A stretch of 64,000 nucleotides of DNA from contig JAQCEQ010000010.1 of the NCBI GenBank assembly GCA_027618565.1, positions 1-64,000 on the forward strand, in the 5' to 3' direction. Numbering within the stretch: the first letter of the stretch is position 1; the number at the start of each line of letters is the position of its first letter. Source of the DNA: Planctomycetota bacterium. GTDB lineage: Bacteria > Planctomycetota > Phycisphaerae > Phycisphaerales > SM1A02. A program made the position numbers and the translations under genes. This document shows positions 25,101-34,354 of the stretch, in pieces. The notes beneath the pieces are model-generated. The model saw nothing but the letters and a program-made list of their open reading frames with translations, was not told the DNA's origin and did no database searches.

Positions 25101-26193
25101 AACCGCCCACCCACTCACGGTGGAACTCTCGCCCGCGGCGCGCATGGTGATCCAGGACGGCACGATCCTCTCGCGCGACCTCGAGGGACGGCTTCCCGGC
25201 GGGACCCTCACGCTTGGCGTGGAGGGTCACCTCGGCGATGACTCAAGGCCTGGATGGGGCCGCGTCACCGTGTCGGTGGCGGCCGACGGATCGCCATCGC
25301 TCCTCTCGCTCGTCCCCGAACCTGTCCGATCGTCCCTTCAAGGGCTGGACTTTGAACCGGGACAGCGAGTCTCGCTCCTCGCCGGAACCGTTTCCTGGGA
25401 AGGTGGCTCGGCGCGGGCGGAGTTCCCGGTGGGCTTGACCGGCGCGCGGATCGACTTCGGCGTGCCCATCGAGGAGTATGACGGCTTGGTGGATGTCGTC
25501 ATCGACGACCAGGATTGGAGCGTGGCCTGCTTTCCGGTGGATGCCTGTGTGGCCAACACTCCAGCGAGGCTTCCGTCGGCCCTCATCCAAGGTGGCTCGG
25601 ACACTTCCGCGATCCGCGCCCGCGTGGATGTCCCGGTGGGTCACGGCATGGTGTCCGGAAGGGTGACGGTGGACGAAGGAAGGTGGACAGTCGATGTGGA
25701 GGCTTCGGAGATTCCCTGGTCCGATCTGCTTCGTGCGGCCGGGGTCCACACGACGGCACCGGGGATCGTCGAGGGCCGCGCACGGGTCGCGGGCGGTCCG
25801 CTCTCCACGCTGGCCGGGTCGGGATCGATCCGTGTCACGGAAGGTGACTTTGGCGCTCCGCCCCCCGATTTCTTCAACCCCGTGCGCCTGGGGAGCGACA
25901 ATCGACTGTCCGAACTGGACGCCACGCTCTCGCTCGACGGGGACACGCTCACGATCGTGGAGTCCGAGCTCCGTGCCGGAAAGTTCCGGCTCCTGGGCGA
26001 TGGCTCGATCGACCTGGCGGACGCCACGATCAACGCCCGGATGCGCGGTCGTTCGCCCGTCCCGCTCCTTGGCGACTTGGTAGGCGCGGTGACGGACACG
26101 ATGGTGCAACTGGAACTGCGAGGACCCGTGGCGTCGCCGGAGTCTCACATCGTTCCCTTGCCTGGGCTACTCTCGCCCCGGAAGCAGCCATGA
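22153..26193 (+). CDS. Giant AsmA/YhdP-like membrane protein
   Basis: The 1346-aa protein has one N-terminal membrane helix (IGIALILLAAVLLDG) and then a very long periplasmic beta-rich body. The opening block (CTIDRLRLEGANLVARDVRF) and the C-terminal block (LDATLSLDGDTLTIVESELR, then GDGSIDLADATINARM) are typical of AsmA-superfamily proteins such as YhdP/TamB. These are thought to bridge inner and outer membranes and move phospholipids. Assignment is by architecture and end motifs. ATG 22126 is an alternative start. Its stop overlaps the next gene as ATGA (26190-26193). It fits the outer-membrane theme of the window. Confidence 0.8.
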   Translation: MAQRSDASPRRRASLPQRIWRINLRWIGIALILLAAVLLDGRAPRHLLALALGRMVGADCTIDRLRLEGANLVARDVRFSAPYWQGPGAEVARVDTVRADVDWWSVLQFSPRLDALVLDGGRLQLVESERDPPTFNIGALRTIRTPRAAEGAVAGELPFDSLEIKNFVYQTGVVGPTGLELGQQVPLEVSCTKVDPSSSTWHVTAGLPSASIFIQGAYDAGSTSLSLDLKPMPWNETLLDLVPSRVRAVLAAAKPDGTISRATFVAVRNQVPNVLLSIRGFGAQLPKSMVPSTWVTLCGGLVSPTEGTPALRVDEADAELTATMVRLTSLKGALIAAGTSDLDAEIPIAASGSIDLASLPPVAPGESTSRLSQLLDRAAFSIELDIPGFRLERAGTGSCILLPKGVADALDSLSVTSMAFDLTASLRRDRSDLGATPAPIQSRATILFLDGSLTPPQFPLPLSGIEGIVTVDPDRIDFTRLTAQAPGNASISISGTVEDLAGPPTLDLRIGCQGITITDSLRGAVDAVAGDILDEIFDQESADAIAPAVEAAGYGPFVPGGRAAFQFQVRRSTPTDTPVELRGDLRILQGQVLLRTFPLPLVGTGGLLHFEPDGVTIVEPIQFCSLAGGTGAVGGAVRFTRRDDGLLIGVPDLEFSATGVPANSLLWRAVPPAVRAEYAEWPASPSLEGSILSSLHPLGTFSVSGKVLRFGAEPEFDIVIDVSDASFGPAIDSVAPDHIGWPERLELTDASVRVRITPGRVALERAAGDSCGGRVVAAGIISGDLTDIDIHASELELGHTLEALGLIDPRVPPAWWSSARPVGTLDARVSIEGASTTASVVPTVLEFTLGGERLESRCEKGTISINDQDILIDGLRFLVKDASSDPPSLSDADEAATDPVLVDLTGRVKRASPGDGEWGVTIPQASPASALVRGALREVGAEDLADILQRLGLGLDASAHAAGVGARLERLDIVPTRATVGVGTAHPLTVELSPAARMVIQDGTILSRDLEGRLPGGTLTLGVEGHLGDDSRPGWGRVTVSVAADGSPSLLSLVPEPVRSSLQGLDFEPGQRVSLLAGTVSWEGGSARAEFPVGLTGARIDFGVPIEEYDGLVDVVIDDQDWSVACFPVDACVANTPARLPSALIQGGSDTSAIRARVDVPVGHGMVSGRVTVDEGRWTVDVEASEIPWSDLLRAAGVHTTAPGIVEGRARVAGGPLSTLAGSGSIRVTEGDFGAPPPDFFNPVRLGSDNRLSELDATLSLDGDTLTIVESELRAGKFRLLGDGSIDLADATINARMRGRSPVPLLGDLVGAVTDTMVQLELRGPVASPESHIVPLPGLLSPRKQP

Positions 26194-28103
26194 GACGCAA
26201 CCGAGGACACCCAGGCGATCGCCCGTCACCGATGCCTGATGCGCCGCTCCCGCTCTCCCCCGAGCACTTCGCGGTGCTGGAAGGCGTCGCGCGGAGTGCC
26301 ATGGGCGGCGATGTCGACCCAAGCGCCCTTCGCGCCACCATCGAGGCGATGGAGGCGGCGGTCGGTGCGCTCACCGATCGCTCGGAGACCCACCAGATCC
26401 GTCTGGTGCGGACGGCGATGCGCGAGGTCCGAAGCGCCTTCCGGATCTTCAACAGGTACGCGGGTGTCCGCAAGGTGGCGATCTTTGGATCGGCACGGAC
26501 GCCCACTGACCATCCTGACTACAAGGCAGCGCTGGAGTTTGGCCACCTGCTCAGCGCCGCCGGCTGGATGGCCATCACCGGCGGTGGCGAAGGCATCATG
26601 CGCGCGGGACTGGAAGGTCCAACCCGTGACCGAAGCTTCGGCCTGGTCATCCACCTTCCCTTCGAGTCAAAGGCGAATGCCGTCATCGCGGGTGACCACA
26701 AGGCGATTCGGTTCCGCTACTTCTTCACGCGCAAGGTGGCCTTCCTCAGCCATGCGGACGCCATCGCGGCGTTCCCGGGCGGCTTTGGCACGCTCGACGA
26801 ACTCTTCGAGGCCCTCACGCTCATCCAGACCGGGCGCGGGACGATCGTCCCGCTCGTGCTGGTCGAAGGAGCTGGCCCAGACGGCAAGCCACGAGGTTGG
26901 TGGCGCGACGCGGAACGCTGGATCCGTCGTCGGCTCCTGGATGAGGGCTGGATCTCGCCCGAGGACCTCTCGCTCTTCGAGCGTGCATCCTCGCCCCAGG
27001 ATGCCGCGGAGCGGATCGCCAAGTTCTATCGGGTGTTCCACTCCAGCCGGTATGTCGGGGATCGACTGGTGATCCGACTGCAATCCGCAGTGGCACCGGA
27101 GGCGGTCGAGTCGCTCCAGGCCAGGTTTGCGCCGCTCCTGTCTCGCGGCCGCCTGAGGACCTCGGAAGCCCTTCCCGAGGAGAAGGGCGAGCATCCCGAT
27201 CTGCCACGCCTGGTGTTTGCGCACACTCGGCGCGACTATGGAATGGTGCGCCAGCTCATCCACGCCATCAACAAGCTTCCGGTACGCGTGGCCGCCTTCC
27301 TGTGTTGCGCCACGCTCATCGCATGCGGCACCGGGGAATCCGTGAGGGAGCGCCCGTCCGCCAGCCGTTCGCCGGTGACCAGCCCCGCCGCCCCCGGCCA
27401 GCACAGCGGGCTGGAACTGGTCAGGATCACCCTCCCCTGCAGTCCAGCAACGCTGGCTCCCTACCTTTCGGCGCTCCGTGCTCCCGACGGGCTGGAGCCG
27501 AGCGCTCGATCCAGGCTGCAGCGAAATGGCATCGCCATCGGCGTCCTGAACGAGCGCGAGTTGCTCGCCATGGTGGATGCCGTTGGTGGTGTCCTCCAAG
27601 AGTCGCGCACCTGGCTTGGGCAGGGCGCACAGTGGATGCCCTTGGTTCGCCAGCCCGCCGACCCGTTTCCGAGGTTGTTCGTCGATGGGCGCCTGCTTGC
27701 CGGTGGGCGTGGTCATCTGGAGTGTGTGACTCGCGCCTGGGCGATCGAAGAGTCGACGGGTGAGTCGATCGACACCCAGTTTGCCGTGATGGCGATCGCT
27801 CCCGCCACCCGGCGACCGTTGTCGACATCGGCGCCTCAGCTGCGGAATCCGGACCAGGGCCGGCTCCTACCGGGAACCTCGGGGTTCTTCACAATCCATC
27901 GCGGCGAATTGGCAATCGTGGCGCCCTGGGGAACTGGATCCGTCGATCCAGCTCGCGGGCCCAGCGACGGCGAGGGTCCATCGATCCCCACGCCGGGGGA
28001 CGCACTCCTGACCACACGCTTCGGAACCAAGGGCGCCAGCACGATCCTCCTGCTGGTGCCAGTCGGACTTCGAGACCTCCAATCGAGTCACCTCAGTCCG
28101 TAG
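26190..28103 (+). CDS. LOG-family nucleotide-binding protein fused in frame to a lipoprotein-like domain
   Basis: Residues 1-350 form a LOG/TIGR00730-type Rossmann protein: VAIFGSARTPTDHPDY, AITGGGEGIMRAG and the signature FPGGFGTLDELFE (PGGxGTxxE). Relatives hydrolyse nucleotide monophosphates such as cytokinin precursors or serve as nucleotide-binding proteins. From about residue 352 the sequence changes to MVRQLIHAINKLPVRVAAFL then CCATLIACG, which looks like a lipoprotein signal peptide with lipobox, and a 250-residue unrecognised domain follows. No stop separates the parts. The ATG at 27243 could be an internal start. Options are a real fusion, internal initiation giving a separate lipoprotein, or loss of the LOG stop. 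Coupled to the AsmA-like gene by ATGA. Confidence 0.8.
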   Translation: MRRNRGHPGDRPSPMPDAPLPLSPEHFAVLEGVARSAMGGDVDPSALRATIEAMEAAVGALTDRSETHQIRLVRTAMREVRSAFRIFNRYAGVRKVAIFGSARTPTDHPDYKAALEFGHLLSAAGWMAITGGGEGIMRAGLEGPTRDRSFGLVIHLPFESKANAVIAGDHKAIRFRYFFTRKVAFLSHADAIAAFPGGFGTLDELFEALTLIQTGRGTIVPLVLVEGAGPDGKPRGWWRDAERWIRRRLLDEGWISPEDLSLFERASSPQDAAERIAKFYRVFHSSRYVGDRLVIRLQSAVAPEAVESLQARFAPLLSRGRLRTSEALPEEKGEHPDLPRLVFAHTRRDYGMVRQLIHAINKLPVRVAAFLCCATLIACGTGESVRERPSASRSPVTSPAAPGQHSGLELVRITLPCSPATLAPYLSALRAPDGLEPSARSRLQRNGIAIGVLNERELLAMVDAVGGVLQESRTWLGQGAQWMPLVRQPADPFPRLFVDGRLLAGGRGHLECVTRAWAIEESTGESIDTQFAVMAIAPATRRPLSTSAPQLRNPDQGRLLPGTSGFFTIHRGELAIVAPWGTGSVDPARGPSDGEGPSIPTPGDALLTTRFGTKGASTILLLVPVGLRDLQSSHLSP

Positions 28104-28146
28104 CATCATCGGTGGCTGGCCCGCCCGCTGCGCGCCTCACACCCGA

Positions 28147-29070
28147 ATGAACCCGACGACTGAGCCACCTCCGCAGCATGCGCGCCGCCGCCTGTTTCCA
28201 CTGCGCGGCTTCCGCAGGCCACTGCCGGCCATCGGCGTGATGCCGACCATCATGACGTTGGGCAACTTGGTCTGCGGATTCGCGGCCATCCACTACGCCA
28301 GCAAGCCCGTTGCCTCAACCGGGTTCCAAGGCTGGAGCACGCTCACCGTCGCAGCCACTCTCGTCTTTGTCGGGATGTTTTTTGACGCGATCGACGGATT
28401 CGTCGCCCGGCTCACACGGACCGCCAGTGAGTTTGGCGCGCAGTTGGACTCCATGGCCGACATGGTGACCTTCGGCGTTGCCCCGGCGATCATGATGCTC
28501 CGGCTGGTCAGCCACTACTTTGGATCCGACGACACCGCCATCTTCAGTCCCGACGCGCAAAGCACCTACGCCAAGGCCACCTGGGGCATTGCTGGCCTCT
28601 ACATCTGCTGCACCGCCCTGCGCCTCGCCCGGTTCAACGCCGAGACCGTGTCGCTGGAGGCCGAGGGACACCGGTACTTCCGCGGACTGCCCTCCCCGGG
28701 CGCGGCCGGACTGGTGGTGAGCCTCATCATCCTCCACCAGCACCTCGTCGCCCAGAGCGTGGACGGGCTGCACGGCGCGTTGGAGCGGTTCTCCAGCCTG
28801 GCGATTCCCGCGGGCGTCCTCGTCGCCGGCCTCCTGATGGTGAGCCGGATTGGCTACCCGCACTTCGTCAATCGATACCTGCGCGGCCGACGGGACTTCG
28901 CCACGGTCGCGCGAATCGTCCTGCCGATTCCGTTCCTGGTGTGGTATCTCCAGGAGTCGCTGGCTGTCGCGTTCGTGGTGTACGCGCTCAGCGGACCGGT
29001 CATGCAGACCTGGGCGGCGATGCGGCGGACCTCGTCGTCGGATCCCCGCGGGGCTCGATCGCCCTCATGA
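28147..29070 (+). CDS. pssA: CDP-diacylglycerol-serine O-phosphatidyltransferase
   Basis: It makes phosphatidylserine at the inner membrane from CDP-diacylglycerol and serine. The CDP-alcohol phosphotransferase signature is complete: DG-x2-AR-x8-G-x3-D-x3-D in [14 protein letters not shown] then GAQLDSMAD. The N-terminus [19 protein letters not shown] is typical of the PssA type rather than PgsA. Several membrane helices fill the 307 residues. The stop overlaps the trpB start (ATGA, 29067-29070). The PssA/PgsA distinction rests on the N-terminal motif. Confidence 0.88.
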   Translation: MNPTTEPPPQHARRRLFPLRGFRRPLPAIGVMPTIMTLGNLVCGFAAIHYASKPVASTGFQGWSTLTVAATLVFVGMFFDAIDGFVARLTRTASEFGAQLDSMADMVTFGVAPAIMMLRLVSHYFGSDDTAIFSPDAQSTYAKATWGIAGLYICCTALRLARFNAETVSLEAEGHRYFRGLPSPGAAGLVVSLIILHQHLVAQSVDGLHGALERFSSLAIPAGVLVAGLLMVSRIGYPHFVNRYLRGRRDFATVARIVLPIPFLVWYLQESLAVAFVVYALSGPVMQTWAAMRRTSSSDPRGARSPS

Positions 29071-30296
29071 GCGTGTCCCCTGGACTCAACCCGCCCGTGC
29101 CGGGCCAGCATGGACGGTTTGGACCATTTGGTGGTCGATTCGTGCCGGAGACGCTGGTGCCAGCGCTCATCGAGTTGGACGAGGCGTACGCACAGGCCCG
29201 GCGGGACCAGTCCTTCCAGTCCCAGCTCCGCTCGTTGTTGCGCGAGTTCGTCGGTCGCCCCACTCCGCTCACCCATTGCCCGCGGCTGACGGACGCCTGT
29301 GCCGGCGCATCGATCTGGGTCAAGAGAGAAGACCTGGCGCACACGGGAGCGCACAAGATCAACAACACGATGGGGCAGGTGCTCCTCGCCCTCCGGATGG
29401 GGAAGCGCCGCATCATCGCCGAGACGGGCGCCGGGCAGCACGGCGTGGCGACCGCCACCGCCTGCGCACACTTTGGGCTCCCCTGCGAGATCTACATGGG
29501 CTCCGAGGATGTCCGTCGGCAATCGCTGAATGTCTTTCGGATGAGGCTCCTGGGCGCCACGGTGAACGAAGTCACCACTGGTTCGTGCACGCTCAAGGAT
29601 GCCACCAACGAGGCCATGCGCGACTGGATGGCCACGGTGGGAGAGACCCACTACATCATCGGGAGCGTGGTCGGGCCGCACCCCTTCCCAACGATGGTGC
29701 GGGACTTCCAGCGCATCATCGGCGATGAGTGCCGCGAGCAGTGCCTGAGTCGCCTCGGCATGCTGCCGGACCTGGTGGTGGCCTGCGTGGGTGGCGGTTC
29801 CAACGCGGCGGGCATCTTCGCCGGCTTCGAGGACGATCCATCCGTCCGGCTCCTGGGCGTGGAAGCGGGAGGTCGCGGCACCAAGCCCGGCGACCACGCC
29901 GCCACACTCTGCCATGGAAGCCCCGGCGTGCTCCACGGCTGCAAGACCATGGTCCTCCAGGATTCCGAGGGCCAGACCATGCCCGTGCACTCATGCAGCG
30001 CGGGACTGGACTATCCCGGCGTCGGTCCCGAGCACGCGGCCTGGCACCTGTCGGGACGCGTCCGCTACACCAGCGTGACCGATGACGAGGCCCTGGATGC
30101 GTTTAGCACGATGTCGCGCACGGAAGGCATCCTCCCCGCGCTGGAGACATCGCATGCGATCGCCGCGGCCATGCACGAGGCGGCGAAGCTTCCCAAGTCC
30201 GCTCATGTCGTCATCAACGGGAGCGGCCGAGGCGACAAGGATGTGATGGAAGCGATGCGCCTCCTGGAGCAGCGCTCGCGCACCCCGGCGCGCTAG
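29067..30296 (+). CDS. trpB: Tryptophan synthase beta chain
   Basis: TrpB condenses indole and serine to tryptophan with PLP. The 409-aa sequence contains [20 protein letters not shown], the PLP lysine motif [18 protein letters not shown], the loop [16 protein letters not shown] and the phosphate-binding GGGSNAAG. This is the classical TrpB1 type. The start is ATG 29067, overlapping the pssA stop. Larger upstream frames are not TrpB. No trpA or other trp gene is near, so the partner subunit must be elsewhere. The stop shares 4 bp with the convergent EEP gene. Confidence 0.96.
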   Translation: MSVSPGLNPPVPGQHGRFGPFGGRFVPETLVPALIELDEAYAQARRDQSFQSQLRSLLREFVGRPTPLTHCPRLTDACAGASIWVKREDLAHTGAHKINNTMGQVLLALRMGKRRIIAETGAGQHGVATATACAHFGLPCEIYMGSEDVRRQSLNVFRMRLLGATVNEVTTGSCTLKDATNEAMRDWMATVGETHYIIGSVVGPHPFPTMVRDFQRIIGDECREQCLSRLGMLPDLVVACVGGGSNAAGIFAGFEDDPSVRLLGVEAGGRGTKPGDHAATLCHGSPGVLHGCKTMVLQDSEGQTMPVHSCSAGLDYPGVGPEHAAWHLSGRVRYTSVTDDEALDAFSTMSRTEGILPALETSHAIAAAMHEAAKLPKSAHVVINGSGRGDKDVMEAMRLLEQRSRTPAR

Positions 30297-31558
30297 TTCG
30301 CATTCGCCGGTGGAAGCGGATTCGCGCCAGCGGCTTCCTTCGCGGCGGCTTCCTTGCTCGGGTCCAAGTCGACGGCGATCGGGTAGTGGTCACTCGCTTG
30401 CTGCGGGTGGCGCTGCGGCTCCTGGCCGCGCGGATAGCCCTTCTTGATCCAGGCCAGCACGCGGCGCTGCTGCTCCTCGCCGGGGAATGGCGTCCCCACC
30501 ACGACGAACGACGCGGGCACGACATCAGCCGCCAGCCCATCTGACATCACGATGTAGTCGATGCTCCTGCCCGACACATGGGTCCGGTACTCCTCCTTCG
30601 GGCGCTCCTGGTCGCGGAAGTTGTACGCCCCAATGAGGACCCCCGCTCCATCACCGTCCTTCGTGTTCCCCTGTAGTTGCAACGCGTAGGCGCGTTGGAG
30701 CGGCGTGGCGTTGAAGTCCCCCAGCACGGCGACATTCGCGTCGGGGTTGGCGGCCAGGTCGGCCTTCACCCACTCGCGCACCTGCATGGACTCGGCCTCG
30801 CGCTGCGCATCGTTGTCGCCGCCACCACCCGCCTTGAAGTGGACGCCATAGATGATGAGTTCGTAGTCGCCGGGACCGTCGATGACGGCGCGAATGGGAT
30901 CTCTCCCAAAGAAGTCCGGTGCCGAACTGGCGGACCTTGGGGTCGCCCATCCCTCGCCCACTTGCAGGGCCTTCATGTCGTCGATCCGCTCACGAGAGTG
31001 GATCGAGGCTTCCTTGATCGGGAAGCGCGAAAGGACGGACTGCTCGACGCCACGCTCATAGCCTGCCTCGATCGAGCGGAGATGGTCGTATCCAAGCCCC
31101 TGGAGGTAGGTGTCCCGAAACCAGCGCAGGGCCTCCTCGCCCTCCACCTCTTCGAGAATCATCACATCAGCATCCAGCGCCTTGATCGCCGCGGCGACAT
31201 TTCGGCATTGCGAATCGGTACTGGTCAGCCCGAGGTCGTCGTACTGGCCCGAGAGCGTTGGGTCGTCCTTGTCGTCAAAGAGGTTCTCCACGTTGTAGGC
31301 CGCCAAGCGGACGATTCCCGCGGGCTTGGGCGGCGCGCTCGATCGGCCGAAGCGGATCTCGCCGGCACCAGTGCCGAACGGGTCATCCGGAGCCGTGCTC
31401 GCGGACACCTTCTGCGCCGGTGTTGTCGCCGCAGGGGTTGACTTCTGCGCAGGATCCTGCACCTGTGCGCATCCAGCGACCAGCGCCGGCAGCGAGTTGG
31501 CGACGAAGCAGAGTCGAAGTGCGATGCCGCGTGCGTCCAAGACGAAGTCAGTCTTCAT
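30293..31558 (-). CDS. Endonuclease/exonuclease/phosphatase-family lipoprotein
   Basis: The 421-aa product has a signal peptide ending in LVAGC (lipobox, about residue 30), a Pro/Ala/Ser-rich linker, then an EEP domain: [11 protein letters not shown] (Asn and Glu ligands), [26 protein letters not shown] (catalytic His), VLGDFNATP and a late [12 protein letters not shown]. This suggests a surface or periplasmic nuclease or phosphodiesterase. Substrate is unknown. The C-terminus is Ala/Lys rich. ATG 31558 is preceded by TAGAAT 8 nt upstream. Confidence 0.85.
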   Translation of the reverse strand: MKTDFVLDARGIALRLCFVANSLPALVAGCAQVQDPAQKSTPAATTPAQKVSASTAPDDPFGTGAGEIRFGRSSAPPKPAGIVRLAAYNVENLFDDKDDPTLSGQYDDLGLTSTDSQCRNVAAAIKALDADVMILEEVEGEEALRWFRDTYLQGLGYDHLRSIEAGYERGVEQSVLSRFPIKEASIHSRERIDDMKALQVGEGWATPRSASSAPDFFGRDPIRAVIDGPGDYELIIYGVHFKAGGGGDNDAQREAESMQVREWVKADLAANPDANVAVLGDFNATPLQRAYALQLQGNTKDGDGAGVLIGAYNFRDQERPKEEYRTHVSGRSIDYIVMSDGLAADVVPASFVVVGTPFPGEEQQRRVLAWIKKGYPRGQEPQRHPQQASDHYPIAVDLDPSKEAAAKEAAGANPLPPANAN

Positions 31559-31596
31559 GGTCGACCATTCTAGGCTCGCGGAACTAGCATGAGCGG
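31559..31596. promoter_or_regulatory. Divergent EEP-lipoprotein/ABC-exporter promoter region
   Basis: In 38 bp, TAGAAT on the minus strand (31567-31572) ends 8 nt before ATG 31558. TAGCAT on the plus strand (31585-31590) ends 6 nt before GTG 31597. The -10 elements are only 12 bp apart. Confidence 0.5.
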
Positions 31597-33591
31597 GTGA
31601 GCAGCAGTCGCCGCCGCTACGAGGAATACCGCGAGCGGCTGGTCCGCGAACTCTCGGACGCCAAGCGAGAGGGCACTGCGGTCATGCGGGCGGGAACGAC
31701 CGTGTCCCTACGGCGATCTCGTTCCTTCGCCGTCCTCCTGCGAGAGTTTCTGCGATTGCTTGGCGCTTCACGGGCTGGATTCGTCGTTGCGCTTCTGACG
31801 CTCACGGTGTCCACCGCATTCGCACTGGTCCCGCCGGCCGCCACCAAGTTTGTCATCGACAATGTCTTCGATCGGCGCCCGCTCCCGGAATGGCTGCGCC
31901 AATCGTTCCCCGACTCGTGGTCATGGCTTGGCACTCCCGAGGGACTGCTCAACGCGCTAGCCATCGGCATCCTCGTGTCGTCGATCCTTTCGATTGCCGT
32001 TGGCATCGGCGGTCGGTACCAGGCAACGCGCACGGTGAAGCGGATGCAGTCTTCGCTGCGACGGACCGTCTTTGACCACGCAGCACGGCTGCCACTCCAC
32101 CGGGTCCAGCGAATGAAGGCCGGCGGCATGGCCAGCATGCTGCGCGAGGACACAGGCGCCGTCGGCGACCTGGTGTTCTCAATGGTCTACAACCCCTGGC
32201 GCGCGATCGTGCAATTGGCGGGGAGCCTCACCATCCTGGCGTTGACCGACTGGCGGTTGCTCCTAGGGAGCCTGTTGCTCCTTCCGATGGTCTGGTACAC
32301 GCACCGCACCTGGGTCGGTCGAGTGCGCCCGGTCTTCCGGGACATCCGCCGGCAGCGCGATGCCGTCGACGGCCACGCCGCCGAAGTGTTCGGTGGCATT
32401 CGCGTCGTGCGCGGATTCGTGAGGACGGCCGCGGAGTCGGGTCGAAACCTCCAGTCGTCGCACGTGATGATCCGCCAGGAAATGCTGGCGTGGTGGTGGT
32501 CCAGGTCGATTGAACTGGTGTGGGCGGTCGTCCTGCCGCTCGCCAGTGCGCTGCTGCTCTGGTACGGCGGGCGTCAGGTCCTGGCGGGGTCGATCACGCC
32601 CGGCGACTTGATCCTGTTCCTGGCGTACCTCGCCATGCTCCTGGGGCCGATGGAGGCCTTGACCAACAGCGCCACCAACATCCAGTCTGGGCTCGCCGCG
32701 ATGGATCGCATCCTGGATCTCTGTGCCGAGCCGGAGGAACTGCCCGACGGGCCAGATTCCAGATCGGTGGGCCCAGCCTCGGTGCGCGGAGCGATCCGCG
32801 GCACCGGCATCTCCTACACCTACCCCGGCTCGGCCGCGCCCGCCGTGCACGGGCTCTCCTTTGACATTCCAGCCGGCACGATGACCGCACTGGTGGGTCC
32901 CTCCGGGAGCGGCAAGACCACGCTGTGCAATCTCGTGGCGCGTTTCTATGACCCAAGCAGCGGCGCCATCCAGCTTGATGGCACCGACCTCCGTTCCATT
33001 CGGCTGCACGACTTCCGCCAACTGCTTTCCATCGTTGAGCAGGACACCTTCCTGTTTGATGGCACCATCGGTGAGAACATCCGGTACGGCGCGCCGCACG
33101 CCAGTCCGGCGCAGCTGGCGTCGGCATTGGAAGCGGCCGGCCTCTCTGCCTTCGTGGCCACGCTCCCGGAGGGTCTGGAGACAGTCATCGGCGAACGCGG
33201 GGTGCGCCTGTCCGGTGGCCAGCGACAACGGCTGGCCATCGCCCGAGCTATCCTCTCCGACGGGAGGATCTTGATCCTTGACGAAGCGACCAGCAGCCTG
33301 GACAGCGAGTCCGAGGCGCATATCCAACGGAGCCTCTTCCGGCTCATGGAGCATCGGACCTCGCTGGTCATCGCCCACCGGCTCAGCACCATCCAGCACG
33401 CCGACCAGATCCTGGTCCTGGAGAACGGGACGATCATCGAGCGCGGCACCCACGCGCAGTTGATCGCCAGCAGCGGTCGCTACGCCTCCATGGTGCTCCT
33501 GCAGACCCAGCCGCCGCCCCGTCGCGTCCCGGGCAACACTACGATCGCGCCCGATGACGCTGACCTACAGCTCGTACCTCAAGATCCCTGA
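31597..33591 (+). CDS. MsbA-like ABC exporter (membrane and ATPase domains fused)
   Basis: The 664-aa half-transporter has about six membrane helices in residues 50-360, starting after a basic amphipathic N-terminus. The ATPase domain carries Walker A GPSGSGKTT, the signature LSGGQRQRLAIARAIL, Walker B ILILDEATSSLDSES and an H-loop (VIAHRLSTI). It functions as a dimer exporting lipids or drugs. A lipid A-core flippase role like MsbA is plausible given LPS genes in the window, but the family is broad. The only start is GTG 31597, since the nearby ATG 31588 is followed by a stop. The 3' end overlaps kynA by 38 bp. Confidence 0.88.
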   Translation: MSSSRRRYEEYRERLVRELSDAKREGTAVMRAGTTVSLRRSRSFAVLLREFLRLLGASRAGFVVALLTLTVSTAFALVPPAATKFVIDNVFDRRPLPEWLRQSFPDSWSWLGTPEGLLNALAIGILVSSILSIAVGIGGRYQATRTVKRMQSSLRRTVFDHAARLPLHRVQRMKAGGMASMLREDTGAVGDLVFSMVYNPWRAIVQLAGSLTILALTDWRLLLGSLLLLPMVWYTHRTWVGRVRPVFRDIRRQRDAVDGHAAEVFGGIRVVRGFVRTAAESGRNLQSSHVMIRQEMLAWWWSRSIELVWAVVLPLASALLLWYGGRQVLAGSITPGDLILFLAYLAMLLGPMEALTNSATNIQSGLAAMDRILDLCAEPEELPDGPDSRSVGPASVRGAIRGTGISYTYPGSAAPAVHGLSFDIPAGTMTALVGPSGSGKTTLCNLVARFYDPSSGAIQLDGTDLRSIRLHDFRQLLSIVEQDTFLFDGTIGENIRYGAPHASPAQLASALEAAGLSAFVATLPEGLETVIGERGVRLSGGQRQRLAIARAILSDGRILILDEATSSLDSESEAHIQRSLFRLMEHRTSLVIAHRLSTIQHADQILVLENGTIIERGTHAQLIASSGRYASMVLLQTQPPPRRVPGNTTIAPDDADLQLVPQDP

Positions 33592-34345
33592 GCTTCTCTC
33601 GCTCCAGCAGCCGGCCTCGGGCCGGGACGGAAAGGCGGAACACGACGAGACGCTCTTCATCGTCATTCACCAGGTGTATGAGCTCTGGTTCAAGCAGCAG
33701 TTGCACGAATGTCGACTGCTCCAGAAATGCCTGGAGAGTGGGGACGATCCGATGGCCATCAGCACGCTTCGCCGCATGCTCACCATCCTGAAGGTCATGG
33801 TGAGCCAGCTGGATGTGCTGGAGACGATGACGCCACTTGGCTTCCACTCCTTCCGCGAACGCTTGCACTCCTCCAGTGGGTTTCAGAGCGCGCAATTCCG
33901 GGTCTTTGAGACGGTGCTAGGCAACCGTCGCGAGACTGCTCGCACGCAGTTTGCCTCCGGGTCTGCAGAGCACACCGCCATTGAGGAGGCCTGGGCTGCG
34001 CCGACTCTGTGGCAGAGTTTCCTCAGGCGCATCGCTCGCTCGGGCTTTCCAGTCGCACCGGCCACGATGGACGATGTCCGGCACACTCCCTGCGAGGCGG
34101 ACGTGTCGCTGCAGGACATCCTGCTCACGGTCTACCGGGGCCACCCCCACGAGCGTGTGCTCTGCGAACTCCTCGTGGACCTTGACGAAGGGCTCCAGGA
34201 GTGGCGCTACCGCCATGTGAAGATGGTGGAGCGGACGATCGGCTTCAAGACCGGGACCGGCGGGAGCCCGGGCGTTCCCTACCTCCGGTCCACGCTCTTC
34301 GCGCCGCTTTTTCCCGATCTCTGGGTCATCCGCACGCGGTTCTGA
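33554..34345 (+). CDS. kynA: Tryptophan 2,3-dioxygenase
   Basis: This haem enzyme opens the indole ring of tryptophan to N-formylkynurenine. The 263-aa protein carries the family hallmarks IHQVYELWFKQ (substrate-side His), FRERLHSSSGFQSAQFR and the haem-ligand segment RYRHVKMVERTIGFKTGTGG followed by YLRSTLF. Length is normal for the bacterial enzyme. The 5' end lies inside the ABC exporter gene (38-bp overlap), so translation is probably coupled. No kynureninase or formamidase is adjacent. Confidence 0.95.
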   Translation: MTLTYSSYLKIPELLSLQQPASGRDGKAEHDETLFIVIHQVYELWFKQQLHECRLLQKCLESGDDPMAISTLRRMLTILKVMVSQLDVLETMTPLGFHSFRERLHSSSGFQSAQFRVFETVLGNRRETARTQFASGSAEHTAIEEAWAAPTLWQSFLRRIARSGFPVAPATMDDVRHTPCEADVSLQDILLTVYRGHPHERVLCELLVDLDEGLQEWRYRHVKMVERTIGFKTGTGGSPGVPYLRSTLFAPLFPDLWVIRTRF

Positions 34346-34354
34346 GCGCCACCG

